NCBI GenBank assembly: GCA_036245525.1
Contig: BTPG01000001.1
Coordinates: forward strand, 181,204,671 to 181,268,670
DNA length: 64,000 nt
Source of the DNA: Semisulcospira habei
Lineage: Eukaryota > Mollusca > Gastropoda > Semisulcospiridae
Direction: 5' to 3'
The translations under genes were made by a program, and so were the position numbers. Numbering within the stretch: the stretch's first letter is position 1; every line of letters begins with the position of its first letter. The notes under the pieces were generated by a model. It saw only the letters and a program-made list of their open reading frames with translations, had not been told where the DNA came from and did no database searches. This document shows, piece by piece, positions 10,803-21,125 of this stretch.

Positions 10803-11189
10803 TTCTCTGGCCTCATCTACACGCCTTTTCTTTCGCTCGCTCCTGCACGTGCTTGCACACACTCTTGTCTCTCGTGTTCAGGTTCTTTCCGAGTCTCTCT
10901 CTTACGCGATTTTTCGTTGACGTCATTTTTACTTTTTCCGCACTTTTGTTCTTCCTTTTCTTTTCTTTTATTTTACGTCACCTCCTTCAGTTGCCACATT
11001 CCTTCTGCCATTGAAGATAAGTAGCGGCTAATCTCTATGTTTGTTTGTTTGTCTATTTTGACAAAGGGTATTTACCCGAAATATTAATAAATTGTGTTGT
11101 ACCCGTCTTTTCTAAGCGTGTTTCTTTCTCCGTTGGGTACTTCTTTGCATATTACACGCTTGGCAGTCACCTTTTTGGTCTGGATTGAT
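9896..11189. mobile_element. unclassified 1.3-kb insertion in the satellite
   Basis: The satellite breaks at 9896 and resumes at about 11190. The 11-base stretch TAAAACCACTA is found on both sides (9885-9895 and 11190-11200), consistent with a target duplication but also with satellite periodicity. The insert has G/T-rich and C/T-rich segments, long pyrimidine runs, and near 11057-11084 the hairpin GGGTATTTACCC followed by GAAA. No coding domain is recognisable. A Penelope-like terminal piece is one possibility. Confidence 0.5.
10279..10436. repeat. poly-C, poly-T and (CT)n low-complexity tract
   Basis: A run of C's, then about 27 T's, more C's, then about 30 CT dinucleotides. A second (CT)n/(CTTT)n block lies at about 10715-10810. 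Proline/phenylalanine/serine-rich open frames over this stretch arise from the repeats alone. Confidence 0.95.
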
Positions 11190-12038
11190 TAAAACCACTA
11201 CGTACAGGAATCAACACGACTAAGACCGCTACATACAGGAATCATTGCGACTAAAACCACTATGTACAGGAATCATTGCAACTAAAACCACTACGTACAG
11301 AAATCATTGCGACTAAAACCACTACATACAGGAATCATTGCGACTAAAACCACTACGTACAGGATTCAACATGACTAAAACCACTACGTACAGGAATCAA
11401 CACGACTAAGACCGCTACATACAGGAATCATCGCGACTAAAACCACTACATACAGAAATCATTGCGACTAAAACCACTACGTACAGGAATCATTTCGACC
11501 AAAACCACTACGTACAGGAATCATTGCGACTAAAACCACTACATACAGGAATCATCGCGACTAAAACTGCTAAGTACAGGAATCATCGCGACTGAAACCG
11601 CTACGTACAGGAATCATCGCGACTAAAACCGCTACGTACAGGAATCATTGTGACTAAAACCACTACATACAGAAATCAACACAACTAAGACCGCTACGTA
11701 CAGGAATCATTGCGACTAAAACCGCTAAGTACAGGAATCATCGCGACTGAAACCACTACATACAGGAATCATTGTGACTAAAACCGCTACCTACAGGAAT
11801 CATCATGACTAAAACCTCTACCTACAAGAATCATCGCGACTAAAACCGCTACGTACAGGAATCATTGCGACTAAAACCACTACGTACAGGAATCAACGTG
11901 ACTAAAACGCTACATGCAGGAATCAACGTGACTAAAACCACTACGTACAGGAATCATCGCGACTAAAACCGCTACGTACAGGAATCATCGTGACTAAAAC
12001 CGCTACCTTACAGGAATCATCGTGACTAAAACCACTAC

Positions 12039-12040
<2 letters not shown>
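11190..12040. repeat. 31-bp satellite, block 3
   Basis: About 27 more copies of the same unit. It ends in ...CCACTACAT directly against the AAT-repeat tail of the LINE that follows. Confidence 0.95.
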
Positions 12041-12073
<33 letters not shown>

Positions 12074-12092
12074 TATGGTATTTATAATGCGC

Positions 12093-13850
12093 TTATCTTA
12101 TAATAATTATAACTCTAAGCGCGCACTCACAACTCGCACGCGCATGCGCACGCTTTAGACAATGACTCACGTAACACAAATAGTGAAAATACATTATGAC
12201 GGTCAGCTTGGGGTGGGGAGTGTGGTGATATAGTGCTAGAACTGTTGAAAGAGTTGAGTTTTGAGGGTGGAGTGGAAGGAGGAGAGCGAGTGTTTCTGAC
12301 GGAGAGAGAGTGGGAGAGTGTTCCAGGTGGATGGACAGTATACTGAGAAGGAGCGGGGGCCGAAAGTGCTGAGTTTGGTGCGGGGGATGAGGAGGCGGAG
12401 AGGGTCGGAGGGCGGAGCGGAGGGAGCGGGGAGGAGTGTAGGGGTGAAGTAAATTGGAGAGATAGGCAGGAGCGTAGTTGTTCAGGGATTTGTAGCAGAG
12501 AGACAGAATCTTGTATTGGATGCATTGGGGGATGGTGAGCCAGTGAAGGAGCTTGAGCAGGGGAGTGATGTCGGATTTTTTCTTTCTGAGGACAAGGCGG
12601 GCAGCATTGTTCTGGACGCGCTGGAGAGTGAGAGTGGTGGAGTGAGGAAGGCCGGAAAGGAGAGAGTTGCAGTAGTCGATGCGAGATAAGATGAGAGAGA
12701 CAGCGAGTTTGGTGGCAGCTTTGGTAGTGAGGTATTTTCTGATCTGACTGATGCGGCGGAGGTGGAAATAACATGCCTGGGCCATGGCGGAGACGAAGCT
12801 GGTCATGGAAAGAGAGGAATCGAGGATAACGCAAAGGTTCTTGACTGAGTCAGAGAGGGAGATGGGGATGCTGTCGAGTTGAAGGTGGAGAGAGGGAGGG
12901 AGCTGGGAAAGTTTCTGGCGAGTGCCTACCAGCATGGCTTCCGTTTTGTCGTCGTTCAGTTTGAGCTTGTTTGCTGTCATCCAGTTTTTCACGTCTTCAT
13001 AGCAGTCAGCCGTGCGAGTCAGTAGTGTCCGAGTGTTGTCGAGTTTGTCTTTGTCTATTAGTTGTGAGTCGTCAGCGTAGAGGTGGTGGTGTATGTAATG
13101 AGACTGGATGATGTTGGACAGGGGGGAGGTGTAGAGTGTGAAAAGGACCGGGCCCAGGACATACCCCTGTGGAACGCCGCCGGAGAGCATGACTGGGTTG
13201 GAGGAGACGCCGTTGATGGTGACGGACTGCTGTCTGTCGGAGAGGTAGGAGAGAAACCAGGAGTGAGCAGAGTCAGTGATGCCAAAGGAGTGGTGAAGGC
13301 GGTGGAGGAGGATAGAGTGGTCTATGGTGTCAAATGCGGCAGAGAGATCGAGTAGCGTAAGAAGGGAGTTGTTGTCCGAGTCAGTGGAGAGAAGCAGGTC
13401 GTTAAGGATATGTAGAAGGGCTGTTTCAGTGCTGTCATGTTTGCGATAGGCAGACTGGAAGGGACTGAGGAGGTTGATGTCGGCGAGGTGGAGGTTGAGC
13501 TGGTTGAGGACAACCTTCTCAAGAAGCTTGGACAGGAAAGAGAGATTGGAGACTGGGCGGTAGTTCTTGAGTTCGTTTGGGTCGAGGTTTTGTTTTTTGA
13601 GGAGAGGACAGATGATGCCGGACTTGGAGATATCGGGGACGGAGCCATTCTCTAGAGATGTGTTGATGATGTCAATAATGAAGGGCAAAAGTTTTGGGAG
13701 GCCGTCCCGGTAGAGGGTAGCTGGGAGGGGGTCTAGTTCGCAGGTTTTGAAAGGCATGGACTTTATGGTCTTGAGGACTTTGTCCTGAGAGACGGGGCGG
13801 AAGGACGAGAGGGGAGTGCCGGAAAAGGAGGGGGGGGGGGGGGGTCAGAA
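12093..13850 (-). pseudogene. LINE reverse transcriptase region
   Basis: The minus-strand frame shows the RT blocks in order: [50 protein letters not shown] (motif A aspartate), LSGGVPQGYVLGPVLFTLY (motif B; usual S replaced by Y) and YADDSQL (catalytic motif C). A LINE C-terminal tail with RVQNNAARLVLRK follows. A methionine occurs at 13757, but homology runs on upstream as RPVSQDKVLKTIKS. It then loses frame in the poly-G/C run at about 13827-13843. The protein would copy element RNA at a nicked target. Confidence 0.88.
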
Positions 13851-15099
13851 AGGCAAGGCGGAGAAGGCAGAGTGTCGAGTGTGTTGCACAGAGTTTGGAT
13901 TTTGTCGGAGAAATAGGAGGAAAAAGCGGACGGAAGTTCTTCTTTGCTGTGTGTGTTGGGAAGAGGAGAGTCTTTAGAAGTGCCTAGGAATGTGTTCATG
14001 GTAGCGTAGAGGGTTTTGGAAGAAGTGGATTCCAGGATTTTGTTTTGAAGGTGTTTGCGTTTGGAGTCGGAGATCATTCTGCAGACTTTGGATCTGGTGG
14101 TTTGGAAGATCTCTCTGTGAACGGTGAGGTCAGATGAGCACCAGCAGCATTCCGCTTGTCGACGCTCGCGCTTGGCCTCAAATATGTCGTCATTGAGCCA
14201 GGGGGAGGGGAGTCGGTTGGGTATGGAACAGGTGGTGACAGGGGCATGGGTGTCTAGAAGTTTTCGGAGGGAGGAATCGAAATGGGATGCAAGATCGGGA
14301 GAGTAGGCGGGGTCCAAGAGAAGGTCGACAGCTTCGTCGAAGAAGTTCTCTCGGTTGACAGATTTTAGTTTGCGACGAGAGACAAAGAGCTTGGGTTTTT
14401 TCGGGGGAGGTAGGTTGAGGGCGACGAGAATAGCGAGGTGGTCAGAGGGAAGCACAGAAGAGGTGTCAGAGTCGAGGAAGAGTTGATCGGAGGTGCGGGT
14501 GATGATCCAGTTGAGGGTGTGGCCGAGTCAGTGGGTGGGTTTAGTGATGTGTTGTGTAAGATTGTGGTTTGAAAGTGACGTGCAAAAGCGTTTTGTGTCG
14601 GGGTGGTCAGGTTTGTCGAAGTGGAAGTTAAAGTCGCCAAAAAGGATGTGTTTTCCGGGTCGTGTGCTGTAGTGGTCGAGGAGGAGATCGAACTTGGTGA
14701 GGAACATGGAGTTTGTGAGTTTGTTTTGAGAGCTTGGAGGGGGGGGGGGGGGCCGATAGATACATGAGAAGATGAGGGACTGGCCAGGGAGTGTTGCTAC
14801 GGCCTCGACAGATTCAAAGGAGGGATGAGCAAAAGGGAGAGACTGAGAGAAGGAGAGGTGAGCAGAAAGACAGTCCCTGTAGATGATGGCAATGCCACCC
14901 GCTCTGGAAGCACGCGGGAAGGAAGCCAGGCGGTAGCCACTCGGAGTGACGCTGGCGATGATGGGTTCATCGCCAGCTGAGCAGAGCCACGTTTCGGTGA
15001 TCACGACAACATCTAGGTCATTGTCTAGGATGAAATCTGAAATCACGCCGGCTTTGCCATTTTTGCAGACAGACTGTGCATTGAACAGACACAGTTTTA
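13763..15099 (-). pseudogene. LINE AP-type endonuclease, stop and frameshift
   Basis: The minus-strand frame contains LCLFNAQSV, VVVITETWL (catalytic E), RAGGIAIIYRD, LIFSCIYRPP and FGDFNFHFD. After an in-frame TGA at about 14528-14530 the same frame goes on with NWIITRTSD and PSDHLAILVAL (the SDH histidine motif). The stop thus falls between two conserved blocks of the fold. A linker leads to the RT, which is one frame off because of the homopolymer near 13830. Confidence 0.85.
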
Positions 15100-16250
15100 G
15101 GTTGGATGAGCCAGAAGAGGAAGAGGGAGAAGAAACGGACGAAGAAGAGGACAAAGGAAGAGGAGAGGGGGGAGGGAGGGGGGAGGAGGAAAAGACGGGG
15201 AAGGAGAACCGGGCAAGAAAGAGGATGCAAGAGGGGGGGGGGGGAGGGGGGAGGAGGAGGAAGGGGAGTAGGAAAAGCTGGGGCGAAAGGGAGGAGAAAG
15301 GGGGAGAGGGGACGAGGAGGAAAAAGCAGGCGAAGGAGGAGGGGGTGAGGGGAGGAAGAGGGAGGAGGGCGGGGGAGGGGGCTGCCGAGGAAAGCAGGGA
15401 GCAGTAGATGAGCAAGAGAGGAAAGGAAATGGGAGAAGAAGGAAGGGAGGTGGAGAAATCGAGGAGGCGGGTGGAGGCGGAAGGGGTGGAAGGGCATAGG
15501 AAAAGGGGAAGAAGTGTGTGGTTGTGTTTTTGGTGGTGAGTCCCGCCTTTTGCTAATTCCGCCCCTGTGGCCTCTCTTTCGCGATCGGATGCCGCGTAAG
15601 GCATCTGCAACACTGTCAGCGGCACCGGCCGCGCAGTAGGTGGCGTGGTGACGTAGAGATAGCAGTTGTTGGCGTGTGTATTTGATGAGCATGATTGTTT
15701 GTGAGGACAAGAAAGAGGAAGACGAGAAGAGGGTTCAGTAGGGTGTGTGTGTGAGTAAGTGTGTGTGAGTGGTGTGGTAGGGGAGCGACCTGATTTCCGG
15801 TCGGTCAGCGGCGAGATCGGGCAATGGCGCCGAAAGTGGGGAGAGCGAGATGTCAACGAGAGAGCACACGAAAACCTATAGAACAGTAGGAACACGAACG
15901 AGTCTACAACAACCGAGCAGCAGATGCAACCACGGGTGGCAAACAGACTCACACAGTAAACATATCACACACTAGCACGCAGCACATGAAAACAGGGCGC
16001 GGAAAGGCCCGGCGAACCCACGCTGCGGAAGAAGCAAAATGGCGACGTAAACAAAAATTCAAATGACAGACACAATTCAATACGATACCACTCAAACAGC
16101 AACCAGATCCGACGAAACGAGGCAAAAATCTTCATCAGCACACTCTTATACGATACTCAGCAGACTTTCAGCACACGAAACACAGTACATCCAACGAAAA
16201 ACCACTAAACACTGGGAGCGAAAACACGTGGTAGGTCGCACAAACAAGAT

Positions 16251-16404
16251 ACAGGAATCATCGCGACTAAAACCGCTACATACAGGAATCATCGCGACTA
16301 AAACCGCTACATACAGGAATCATCGCGACTAAAACCGCTACGTACAGGAATCATCGCGACTAAAACCGCTACATACAGGAATCATCGCGACTAAAACCGC
16401 TACC
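16251..16404. repeat. 31-bp satellite, block 4
   Basis: The last five copies, unusually uniform (ACAGGAATCATCGCGACTAAA in each). The array ends at about 16404 with CCGACGCTCAAAGGG. Confidence 0.92.
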
Positions 16405-16625
16405 GACGCTCAAAGGGTTAAGAATCAGGACAGTTTATTTTTCTTTATTAATTTGGCTCTTCCTCCTTTTGTGCTTCAGTACCGGTTTCATATCATTTCG
16501 TCAAATTTCAAATACATGCATTTCCAATTTTTAGTTGCCTGCTCGGCGTTAAACTTACTTAAACCAAATAACTAACTAATTTCCGATTTCTAAAACTTGT
16601 AACTTCAAAAGCTCGCTCGAGCTTG
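16405..16625. other. unassigned spacer between two satellites
   Basis: About 220 bases of AT-rich sequence. No gene or repeat recognised. Confidence 0.5.
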
Positions 16626-17900
16626 CTGTCTGCACCACTGAAACGTACTTTTTTGTGTATGACATGTGAGTGAAGTAACATACTTCTTTGTGTTCGGTGT
16701 GTGAGTGTAGTAACGTACTTCTTTGTGTTGGGTGTGTGAGTGAAGTAACGTACTTCTTTGTGTTCAGTGAGTGAAGTAATGTACTTCTTTGTGTTCAGTG
16801 TGTGAGTGAAGTAACGTACTTCTTTGTGTTTAGTTTGTGTTTGAAGTAACATACTTCTTTGTGTTTAGTGAGTGAGTGAAGTAACGTACTTCTTTGTGTT
16901 AGTTGTGTGAGTAATAATAAATAATAATAATAATTATGTTATTATATAGGAGGTGTGTAAGAAAACTGAGTGAACTAACGTACTTCTTTGTGTTCTGTGT
17001 GTGAGTGAAGTAACGTACTTCTTTGTGTTCAGTGAGTGAGTGAACAAACATACTTCTTTGTGTTTAGTGTGTGAGTGAACTAACATACTTCTTTGTGTTA
17101 GGTGTGTGAGTGAAGTAATGTACTTCTTTGTGTTCAGTGTGTGAGTGAAGTAACATACTTCTTTGTGTTTAGTGAGTGAGTGAAGTAACGTACTTCTTTG
17201 TGTTAGGTGTGTGATTGAAGTAACATACTTCTTTATGTTCAGTGAGTGAAGTAACGTACTTCTTTGTGTTTAGTGAGTGAGTGAAGTAACGTACTTCTTT
17301 GTGTTAGGTGTGTGAGTGAAGTAACATACTTCTTTGTGTTCAGTGAGTGAAGTAACGTACTTCTTTGTGTTTAGTGAGTGAGTGAAGTAATGTACTTCTT
17401 TGTGTTAGGTGTGTGAGTGAAGTAACATACTTCTTTGTGTTAGGTGTGTGAGTGAAGTAACATACTTCTTTGTGTTAGGTGTGTGAGTGAAGTAACATAC
17501 TTCTTTGTGTTCAGTGAGTGAAGTAACATAATTCTTTGTGTTAGGTGTGTGAGTGAAGTAACGTACTTCTTTGTGTTCAGTGAGTGAAGTAACATACTTC
17601 TTTGTGTTCAGTGAGTGAAGTAACATACTTCTTTGTGTTTAGTGAGTGAGTGAAGTAACGTACTTCTTTGTGTTAGGTGTGTGAGTGAAGTAACATACTT
17701 CTTTGTGTTCAGTGAGTGAAGTAACGTACTTCTTTGTGTTAGGTGTGTGAGTGAAGTAACATACTTCTTTGTGTTCAGTGAGTGAAGTAACATACTTCTT
17801 TGTGTTTAGTGTGTGAGTGAAGTAACATACTTCTTTGTGTTCAGTGAGTGAAGTAACGTACTTCTTTGTTTTCAGTGTGTGAGTGAACTAACGTACTTGG
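16626..17900. repeat. 31/35-bp satellite
   Basis: About 38 copies of GTAACGTACTTCTTTGTGTT followed by a GTGA-rich linker. Two unit lengths alternate, 35 and 31 bases, differing by one GTGA step (TCAGTGAGTGAA against TAGGTGTGTGAGTGAA). A short AAT-rich interruption at about 16912-16970 looks like a LINE tail remnant. Minus-strand frames reading KEVRYFTHTPNT are repeat artefacts. Confidence 0.93.
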
Positions 17901-17994
17901 AAGCATGCATGTTTGGTTCAGCCCGTGAGCGTGAACATTTAGTGTTCAAGTGGGATAAAGTGACTATGCAATGTCCCATATTGCTGCTATTTTC

Positions 17995-18236
17995 TGACAC
18001 ACCTCCTTCTTTGCTGACTGAGTGGAATAGTGTATCATACACGTGTGTCATACAGCCCTGCTGCATGAATGGACCCAAATAACTAAATAACTCTTACACA
18101 CCTCTTTCTTTGCTGACTGATTGGAATAGTGTATCATACACGTGTGTCATACAGCCCTGCTGCGTGAATGGACCCAAATAACTAAATAACTCTTACACAC
18201 CTTCTTTGCTGACTGAGTGGAAAAGTGTAACATACA
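17995..18236. repeat. about 100-bp tandem repeat, first copies
   Basis: Units contain CACCTCCTTCTTTGCTGACT, then GTGTATCATACACGTGTGTC, then CAGCCCTGCTGCGTGAATGG. Two full units and the start of a third are here. The third is cut at CATACA by element A and resumes at 35622. More units lie at 35628-35818 and 39132-39267, so one array was split twice. Confidence 0.88.
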
Positions 18237-19116
18237 CAGTGATTAGGTTGAGTTTTGCAGTCAATAAGTCATATGACCGGAGGAACATAAAATCAATAGG
18301 TCATTTTGAAAATCCATAAGTCAATAACCAAAAAAATTCATTTTTTCGGCATTTTCAATGTCAAACTTGTCAACACATCTTGGTAACTTGGCCCGCAGAC
18401 TCTCTCACTGTTTACGTTTTCGCGGTGCTTGCCTGCCATTTGGTTACAGTCATGGCTGTTTTCAGTTAGACTCAATTTGAGAAACATGAGCATGAATGGA
18501 ACCAGTCAGAGGCGTAGATTTTCATGAACCCGCGGGCAGAGGCGACTCATGAGGATCTGTGCCTCTTGCAGATGTGGATTATAATCATTACTAAGTCCGC
18601 ATCTACTTCCTCAGTTTGAGTAACACTATCAGATAAAATCTCGAGCAATATGCATAGATTCTCATAACAACCGTTAGGTAGTGAGGACTTTTGAATGTCT
18701 ATGCCTCTTGCAGACTTTAGACACTCACTCTTGCACTGGTTACATTCATCATGCAGCCAACTATAGGTGTTATACTTGGTGTATAAAATACCAAACGCAA
18801 GTATATTTGGCAATTTCGGATTTTTATTTAGTTTTTGCTATTTTGCAATCTAATGTAATCAGGTTTGCGTTTCAATGACTTCCATTACATATAATATGCT
18901 TTTTTCAGTAAACATGTGCAAGCACTTAATTACTGTGCTACAGTGAAGAGCACAATGGTTCTCAGCAACAAGAACCAGTTTTCTGGCAGTACTGATTCAA
19001 GCTTTTATCCAGGACACCAACCACAAGACATTTTTGTCAAATTGTCATAGATAGACACCCCCACCCTCCGCCCTCTCCTACAAAACAACAAAGCAAGAAA
19101 CAGATTGTGGTTGTCA

Positions 19117-20744
19117 TAGTCCATAAGTTAGCAGTGTTTACCGTGCACTCCCCCCTCCCCCTCTACCCCCCCCCCCCCCACCCAGTATTCAATAAGATGG
19201 GTTTCAAAGTGTACCTTAGTATGTCCTGAGATGTTTAAGCCATGTTCCCTGAAAATCCTTAGGAACACACCAGAGATATAGCCGATGGCGCAAGGGTACC
19301 CCATTCACGCTCTTCGTGGATGCTAAAATGAGGTTGAGAAACATTTTCCTGCTGCTGACCTCTTGACAGCTCACTCATTGGCAGCCAGAACAATATAAGA
19401 TTTAAAGATGGCCATTAAGTAATTGAACGTTGTAGAAAAAGAAGACAAAAAATGGAGCTGGAAGTGATGATCTCGTGGTGGACATGTGGAAACTAAGTAT
19501 TTTGATAACATTGTTTAGGCTGTTAGGAACCATGAAACTTTATTATGCATATTCATATTACACATTTCTAGATAAAATTAAAGGAAAAAAGGGGATACCT
19601 TACTAGACCCGCCTTACGCTAGGTAAAATATCACCTAAAAGACCAGCCACTTAAAAATAGTTACAATTAAATTGATGGGTCACATTGAAATTAATGAAAT
19701 GATCACAAATTGTTATGCTCAATATGCATAATTTGTTATGAAAACTGGCAACAAAAATATTTAAACAGAGGAGTATGACATAAGCAATTGTTATGGTCAT
19801 TTTGCGTTCTTTTGTGTACTGGTAAAATGGGGGTAGGGCAGCAGATTTAGCCACTGTGGCCCCTAAATGCATCACAGCATCATAAAATCAGGTTGGGAGT
19901 AACTGTGGTACTCTATCCTAACCAATAAAACCTAAATAAAGACCTATCAGTTGTATAAAGAATTTTTGAGGGCATCAGAAACAACGTATGTTTCCCAATT
20001 CAGCAATTTTTAAATGGGAAAAAGCTATCATTCACCATGAATTTACTGTAAAGGATGCTGACTTTCCTTATTTTCTTGCACTTTACGCTCACATTATTGA
20101 AACTTAATAGGTAAGGAGAGGTCAAAATGAAATGGAATAAATTTAGTAATTTTTTTCTAATTAATTTTGTTTATTTTTACAACTTCAGGGTAGGGATACA
20201 AAATCAACCACTGCGGCACTCACAGTGATCATAGAATCACCTAGTCAAGTTTATAATAATTGTGACATCCTGTTTTAATGATGTAAGCCTGAAAATGGAC
20301 TCCCAGTGCTATAGAAAATGTCTGAAGGCATCTGATACATTATTTTTGTCTTTTTTTTGCGGAAATGGCCGTTTACTGGGTGCACACATACCTTCACTGT
20401 GAGCCAGAGATTCAATATTTTTTCATTCTGTTTTTTTCTGGAAAGAGGATGCAGAAGGTGTGCCTTAACATAATAGTGTCTGATTTGGGCTTTTCAAATG
20501 GACTCTGATTTATTTAGAGGAAAATGTTTCTCAACCTCATTTTAGCATCCGCAAAGAGCGTGAATGGGGGTACGCTTGCGCCATCGGCTATATCTCTGGT
20601 GTGTTTCTAAGGATTTTGGGAAAACGTGGCTTAAACATCTCAGGATGACATACTAAGGTACACTTTGAAACCCATCTTATTGAGTACTGGGGGGTGGGGG
20701 TGGGGGGGGGGGGTGCACGGTAGATCCTGCTAGCTTATGGACTA
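19117..20744. mobile_element. non-autonomous TIR element nested in element A
   Basis: Inverted repeats of about 230 bp, at 19117-19350 and 20518-20744. They share blocks such as GATATAGCCGATGGCGCAAG and AATGAGGTTGAGAAACATTT (reverse complement at the right). The tips read TAGTCCATAAG. TCA stands on both sides (3-bp duplication); alternatively the outer TA is the duplicated target. The centre is AT-rich and has no gene. The superfamily is undecided between Harbinger-like (3 bp) and Tc1/mariner-like (TA). Confidence 0.78.
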
Positions 20745-21125
20745 TCAGTGTACAACTAATTACATGATGTGGACTTCAACTACAAGACGCGAACCGGCAA
20801 AGCAAGATTGAGTTACTGATTGTGTAACCATGAAATAAAAACGAAGGTTATATGTGTGAGCACGAGAGACCACTGGTACATCAATTACAACATCTTACAT
20901 TACAACATTTTGGACATCATGTAAAAATACGCATATCTGTGCAAAAATTACGAACCGGCAGCACTGACAACAGTAAAGCCATTTCCTTTGCTTCTAGACG
21001 TCTATGGACGTTTCCCGATTGTGTACTTTTCCGCGACCCCATTTCTGATGACGACATGCTGGAGGGCAAAGCGGTGTGGAGACTCTATACGAATGTTCAG
21101 CAGAGTGGGGGCTGTATCAAAAACA

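Larger units (their letters stand above)
12041..16250 (-). mobile_element. L2/CR1-group non-LTR retrotransposon, near full length, broken
   Basis: Transcribed on the minus strand. The 3' end is an (ATT)n tail at 12041-12072, preceded by a short stem built on GCGCTTA...TAAGCGC. Upstream come reverse transcriptase and, further 5', an apurinic-type endonuclease. The 5' end meets the satellite at about 16250. At most two bases (AT) are duplicated, which is unusual for a LINE. No separate ORF1 is clear. The C/T-rich stretch at about 15100-15500 (minus strand) encodes only proline/serine/leucine-rich sequence. Breaks: one in-frame stop in the endonuclease and one frameshift in a G-run. L2/CR1 affiliation is from motif style. 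Confidence 0.88.

Noticed and set aside
10088..10920. Open frames rich in proline, serine, leucine and phenylalanine
   Set aside because: They follow from poly-C, poly-T and (CT)n tracts; no start context or homology.
15018..15710. Proline-rich frames opposite the LINE 5' region
   Set aside because: Shadows of a G/A-rich strand; the endonuclease starts downstream in another frame.
16559..17793. Minus-strand frames reading KEVRYFTHTPNT
   Set aside because: Product of the 31/35-bp satellite.
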